DNA of 64,000 bases from the NCBI GenBank assembly GCA_018350325.1, contig JAEVLN010000004.1, positions 868,001-932,000 on the forward strand, given 5' to 3'. Under the pieces are notes generated by a model, which saw only the letters and a program-made list of their open reading frames with translations, was not told the origin of the DNA and searched no databases. Source of the DNA: Globodera rostochiensis (taxonomy: Eukaryota > Nematoda > Chromadorea > Rhabditida > Heteroderidae). The stretch's first letter is position 1. Each line of letters starts with the position of its first letter. Position numbers and translations under genes: made by a program. Of the stretch, positions 60,801 to 64,000 are shown piece after piece.

Positions 60801-62788
60801 CTATGGCTAAAACGTTAATCCCCTAATGGCCTTTTTAAAAAGTCTACCCACCATTCCAGAGGCCTTAACACTTAACGCCTCGTGGAAGAATTGTGGCCAT
60901 GTCAAGTCACTGAACTTTCTTTTTTTTATCGAAGTTGTGAAAGTTTTTTGAAAACTTCCTTATGGTAGTTCTGGATTAAATTGAAATTTTAAAAACAAAT
61001 TTAATAAAAACCTGCCGATAAATTTTATAAGCATTACTTACATTTGTCTTTTTCAATCTTAGAACTTTTTTCTAAATCAGTCGGGTTTTGCTGTTAAGGC
61101 CTAATATCAGTCGTCATTTTCCAAAATATAACAGCACACTATTTTTTTTAATAAAGGGGCGATAATTTTAGCAATATCACTTCATTTTTGAGGCGCTTCG
61201 TCTGTGTCATTTGAAAAACAAAAAAAAATTGGCTAACATTTTCTGAACTCTTTTTATGAATTTGTATCTAATGAACGAATTGTCCGATTTAAAAAAAAAC
61301 ATTCCGGTGCCAATGACCGGAGAATCTGAATCCTTGGCCTCCTCACTGGAACATCACTCGGCCACAACATTTCCCGTCGATAATTTCTTTTCCCTGCGCA
61401 AGTCGATCGACATGCGCACATCGGCGGATGTGTCCGCACTATCCAATTCCTGCGGGCACATCGTGGCTGCTGAAGCTGCGCCTACGGAAAACAGAAGCAG
61501 CAGCACCAATAATGCAGCAATGACGGTGGCAGCAATTGACGTGGCGGCATCCAGCGGCTACCACTCGGAACGACGCAGTGCCATCTGCCCAGGCGACACC
61601 AGTCGCGATCACGGACGGCACCATGGAAGCAGCAGGGGCGGCGGGGGCATCTCTTCCCAACTGCTGTTGTTTTGCACGGCGTCCGGTAAATAATTATTGA
61701 TGTCAAATAAATTTTGCCATATTTGGAAAACAAATTTTATATATATACATACATATGTGTAGCAATTTAAATATCCTTTTTATGGCAGAAATTTTTATTT
61801 CCAAAATGTCCAGTTCTCCACGAGAGATTCCGCTAATCGCCTCAAACAGAGTGGCGCGGCTTTGTTAGACGTTTCCTTCTGTTTGACTGTTTTAGGCTGT
61901 TCTGGTCACGCGACTTGTATTGGCCATCAGTCTCCTGCACTTCGTTCAACCCAATCCTCTATTGACGACTCCACGGGGGAATCCGGTCTGACGGGCCAAC
62001 TCCGGGACACTTATCTGACAGAGGTTGAGGGATTGCCACAATTTAATTGATATTTTATATTAGGAAATTTTTTGATTCTTGGATTTTCACATTTTATTTT
62101 GTTATTCAGATCTCACGCGAATGGATGCGCATGAACGGTGCCATTGCCCCGTTCAGAAACATTCTTCAGCCGGCTTCATCAGTGGCCAGCACCCCGTAAG
62201 TTTGTTATAATTAGCCACTTTTGATTTTAACTTTTTTTCCAATTGAAACCATTGAAAACTTTCAAACTGAGAGGATTGGTTTAATTTAATTTTAATCAAT
62301 ACATAAAACAAATTTTTGTTATTTTCCTTAGTTTGCCCAACCATCGGCCAATGATTCAGTCGCCAGCAGCACCCGCCACTACCACAGCGACAGCAATTCT
62401 CAGAGGAAAAGCGACTGCCGAAGAAGAATTCAGTGGAGGCGGCCACACGGTGGAAGCCATCCAGGTGAAGGCCAAACGTTTTAATTTTATAAAAGAGACT
62501 GCTGCTGTTTCAAACTGTAGTTAAAGTGAATCATCCAAGATATGGCTACCATATACAACTTCTTACAAATAATCACCGTGTCCATTCAGGGAAGTTGTCA
62601 CAATTTGGCTACCGTAACCGCCGCAACGACGACAGAGCAACGAATTGTGGACCAATTTGTGCGCCCCCGCCCCAAGGATTGTGGCATTGCGAATGATGTT
62701 GCTGCCGGAAACGGCAGTGGTGACGCCATAATCATCAATGAGCCTCAAACAATGTCGCAGAAACGATATGGACGACGTACCCCGTCAG
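57882..62788 (+). CDS. long disordered Ser/Gln/His-rich protein, 3' end open
   Basis: Exons 57882-58038, 58316-58438 and 60127-60470 join in phase, as do ~61256-61685, 61896-62023, 62110-62195, 62332-62464 and 62590-62788; the link between the two groups (60470 to the fourth exon) is not resolved and an exon may be missing. Begins MMLPNNGRTDTQQSFKMKQ, then Ser/Asn-rich (SSSSDFYSPSQSTL), His/Gln-rich with ARTAKALHQQQARQHG and a short ordered-looking ERKKRMELWALAPSSAFHQ. The second group has ESESLASSLEHHSATTF, SLRKSIDMRTSADVSALS, ISREWMRMNGAIAPFRN and QRIVDQFVRPRPKDCGI. The last exon ends in phase 1, so it continues further or out of the window. No catalytic domain or known family is recognised; a scaffold or regulatory protein is possible. 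Confidence 0.6.
58439..60126 (+). other. 1.7-kb intron of the disordered-protein gene
   Basis: AT-rich, phase 1 at both ends. Open frames inside (for example 59756-60013, Phe/Leu-rich) look random. No repeats with clear ends. Confidence 0.45.
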
Positions 62789-64000
62789 GTCCACTCGAAT
62801 CATTGGACAAATTTTTGTACGCCCTCCCCCTTTCCCCTCGAGTTCGGATAATCCAAACCATAATTTGATTCTTAATAACTAATAGAATCTCCGTGAATCT
62901 CAGCGTAATAATTCACAAAAAAATCACCAGGCGTCAAACCAGGCATAGATTTACTAAAGGGCTGGCATTCATATTGGCGCTGTTAAAATTGTGACGTTAG
63001 TAATGTTAAATTGAATAGGTACTTTCCTCTGAACGGGTGTTGTTCTTGCAATTTTCCAAAATTTAATCAATTCCTACCGCTTTGCCATGTTTTGGCGAAC
63101 ATTTGGCAAATTTCATTCCACATGCCAACACGTTCTACGCATTTATCATGCGCGAGTGCCTTCCTAACAAAATTTGGCGCTTGGGGCGCATTTGGGTCGT
63201 TTGCCAATGGGTAGGGCATTGATTACCACTCCATTCACCATTGGGGCATTAGCCGTTGTTTGAGGCAATGAATATAATACTGGCCGTAAATACGATAAGG
63301 AGGTCAGGAATAGATTTTCTGCCTTCTTCTGCTGGGTGAACAACACCTTTGGCTTTCAACCAAATTTCTAATTTACATATTACACAGCGCCACGGGCGGG
63401 GCGGCACCAAACGCTATTACCTATTTAGTAAAATATAAAAATAAATTCCCTAATACATTGGATACTATTGTGCTAACAAATCCAGTCCAAATTTCATTAA
63501 AAGGCAGACACATTTTTTATCCTTTAAATGCGCAAAATCTGAGACGGGCTGCTACGGTCACTGACCATTTTTTCGATTTGAGCTTTTCACGTGTTCTATT
63601 TTGTGAAAGATGGGGACTTTTGGGGTCCATTTTTTTACCTTTGTGGTGTCTGCATCATTGTCCGGGGAGCAAATGGCGTCGGCACGGCAGTGCCTAGGCA
63701 AAAAGCCAATTAGCGCGGAAGGGCGCTTGGTCGGGTTGACACACGCCATTCCCAAAACATTGGCCTTCCCAGAAAATCCATCCATTTTGTGCCTGGGCTC
63801 ATGACATAGGGGCATGTGGAAGCAATTTTTATATTTTTGGCTAATTACGATCATGATCTTGATTTTCAATCTTTAAAGCAGCATTTAGACATGGTTCATC
63901 TAATTTAAAGAAAATATTTCAAAAATTTGTTCATTTTTTTTTTGTACAAAATCGTAAGTTATGTTTTTTGTATCTTTAGGACAACTAATAAAGGGAAAAC
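62789..64000. other. right end of window, no gene resolved
   Basis: Probably intron and flank of the preceding gene. A frame at about 63640-63804 (SGEQMASARQCLGKKPISAE) looks more protein-like than chance but lacks convincing splice sites. Nothing else recognised. Confidence 0.35.

Overview
The window is nuclear DNA of a nematode. It carries two kilobase-scale arrays of the nematode telomere repeat TTAGGC. Its genes are built from many small exons separated by introns that are often only 45-60 bp. Several genes are clear orthologues of conserved worm and animal genes, and the spacer DNA is packed with small inverted-repeat transposons. A tylenchid or cyst-nematode-like genome is possible, but I cannot fix the species.

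Layout. 1-9,100: a virus-like mobile element or its remains. It holds most of a type-B DNA polymerase of the Polinton/Maverick kind (8 exons, all phases consistent), a gene whose product is essentially an Argonaute PAZ domain, a small protein with an SV40-like nuclear localisation signal, a Cys-cluster/coiled-coil protein and a 9-exon basic Gln-rich protein on the minus strand. 9,100-17,300: gene-poor DNA with a perfect short hairpin, microsatellites, a tRNA-Asn plus decayed copies, and several foldback transposons, two of them with target-site duplications. 17,349-28,974: a plus-strand IQSEC-type ARF-GEF gene (Sec7 plus PH), one intron of which is 6.6 kb and hosts nested hAT-like miniature elements. 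A tRNA-Leu(TAA) lies inside another of its introns. 29,500-32,000: two Mutator-like elements, one carrying a FLYWCH zinc finger. 32,574-38,554: two convergent conserved genes, a ZNF207/BuGZ zinc-finger protein and a DNAJC25-type ER J-protein (dnj-2).

39,480-43,972: subtelomeric repeats followed by about 1.9 kb of (TTAGGC)n that switches at about 41,979 to about 2.0 kb of (GCCTAA)n. This is a head-to-head telomere-telomere junction. 43,973-56,470: subtelomere-like repeat DNA, duplicated in inverted orientation at 54,835-56,470, flanking a Lon-type peptidase exon, an HD-PTP/EGO-2 BRO1-domain gene (14 exons) and a multispan membrane-protein gene. 57,882-62,788: a plus-strand gene for a long disordered Ser/Gln/His-rich protein I do not recognise.

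Exon joins were read by eye. They are trusted where the reading phase agrees across every junction and the total length is a multiple of three; this held for the polymerase, IQSEC, ZNF207, HD-PTP, the Gln-rich gene and, after allowing for one extra base, dnj-2. The most unusual items are the PAZ-only gene inside a Polinton-like setting, the telomere-telomere junction with its inverted subtelomere copy, and a set of short transposons with exact 8- or 9-bp duplications, one of which sits exactly on a splice donor.
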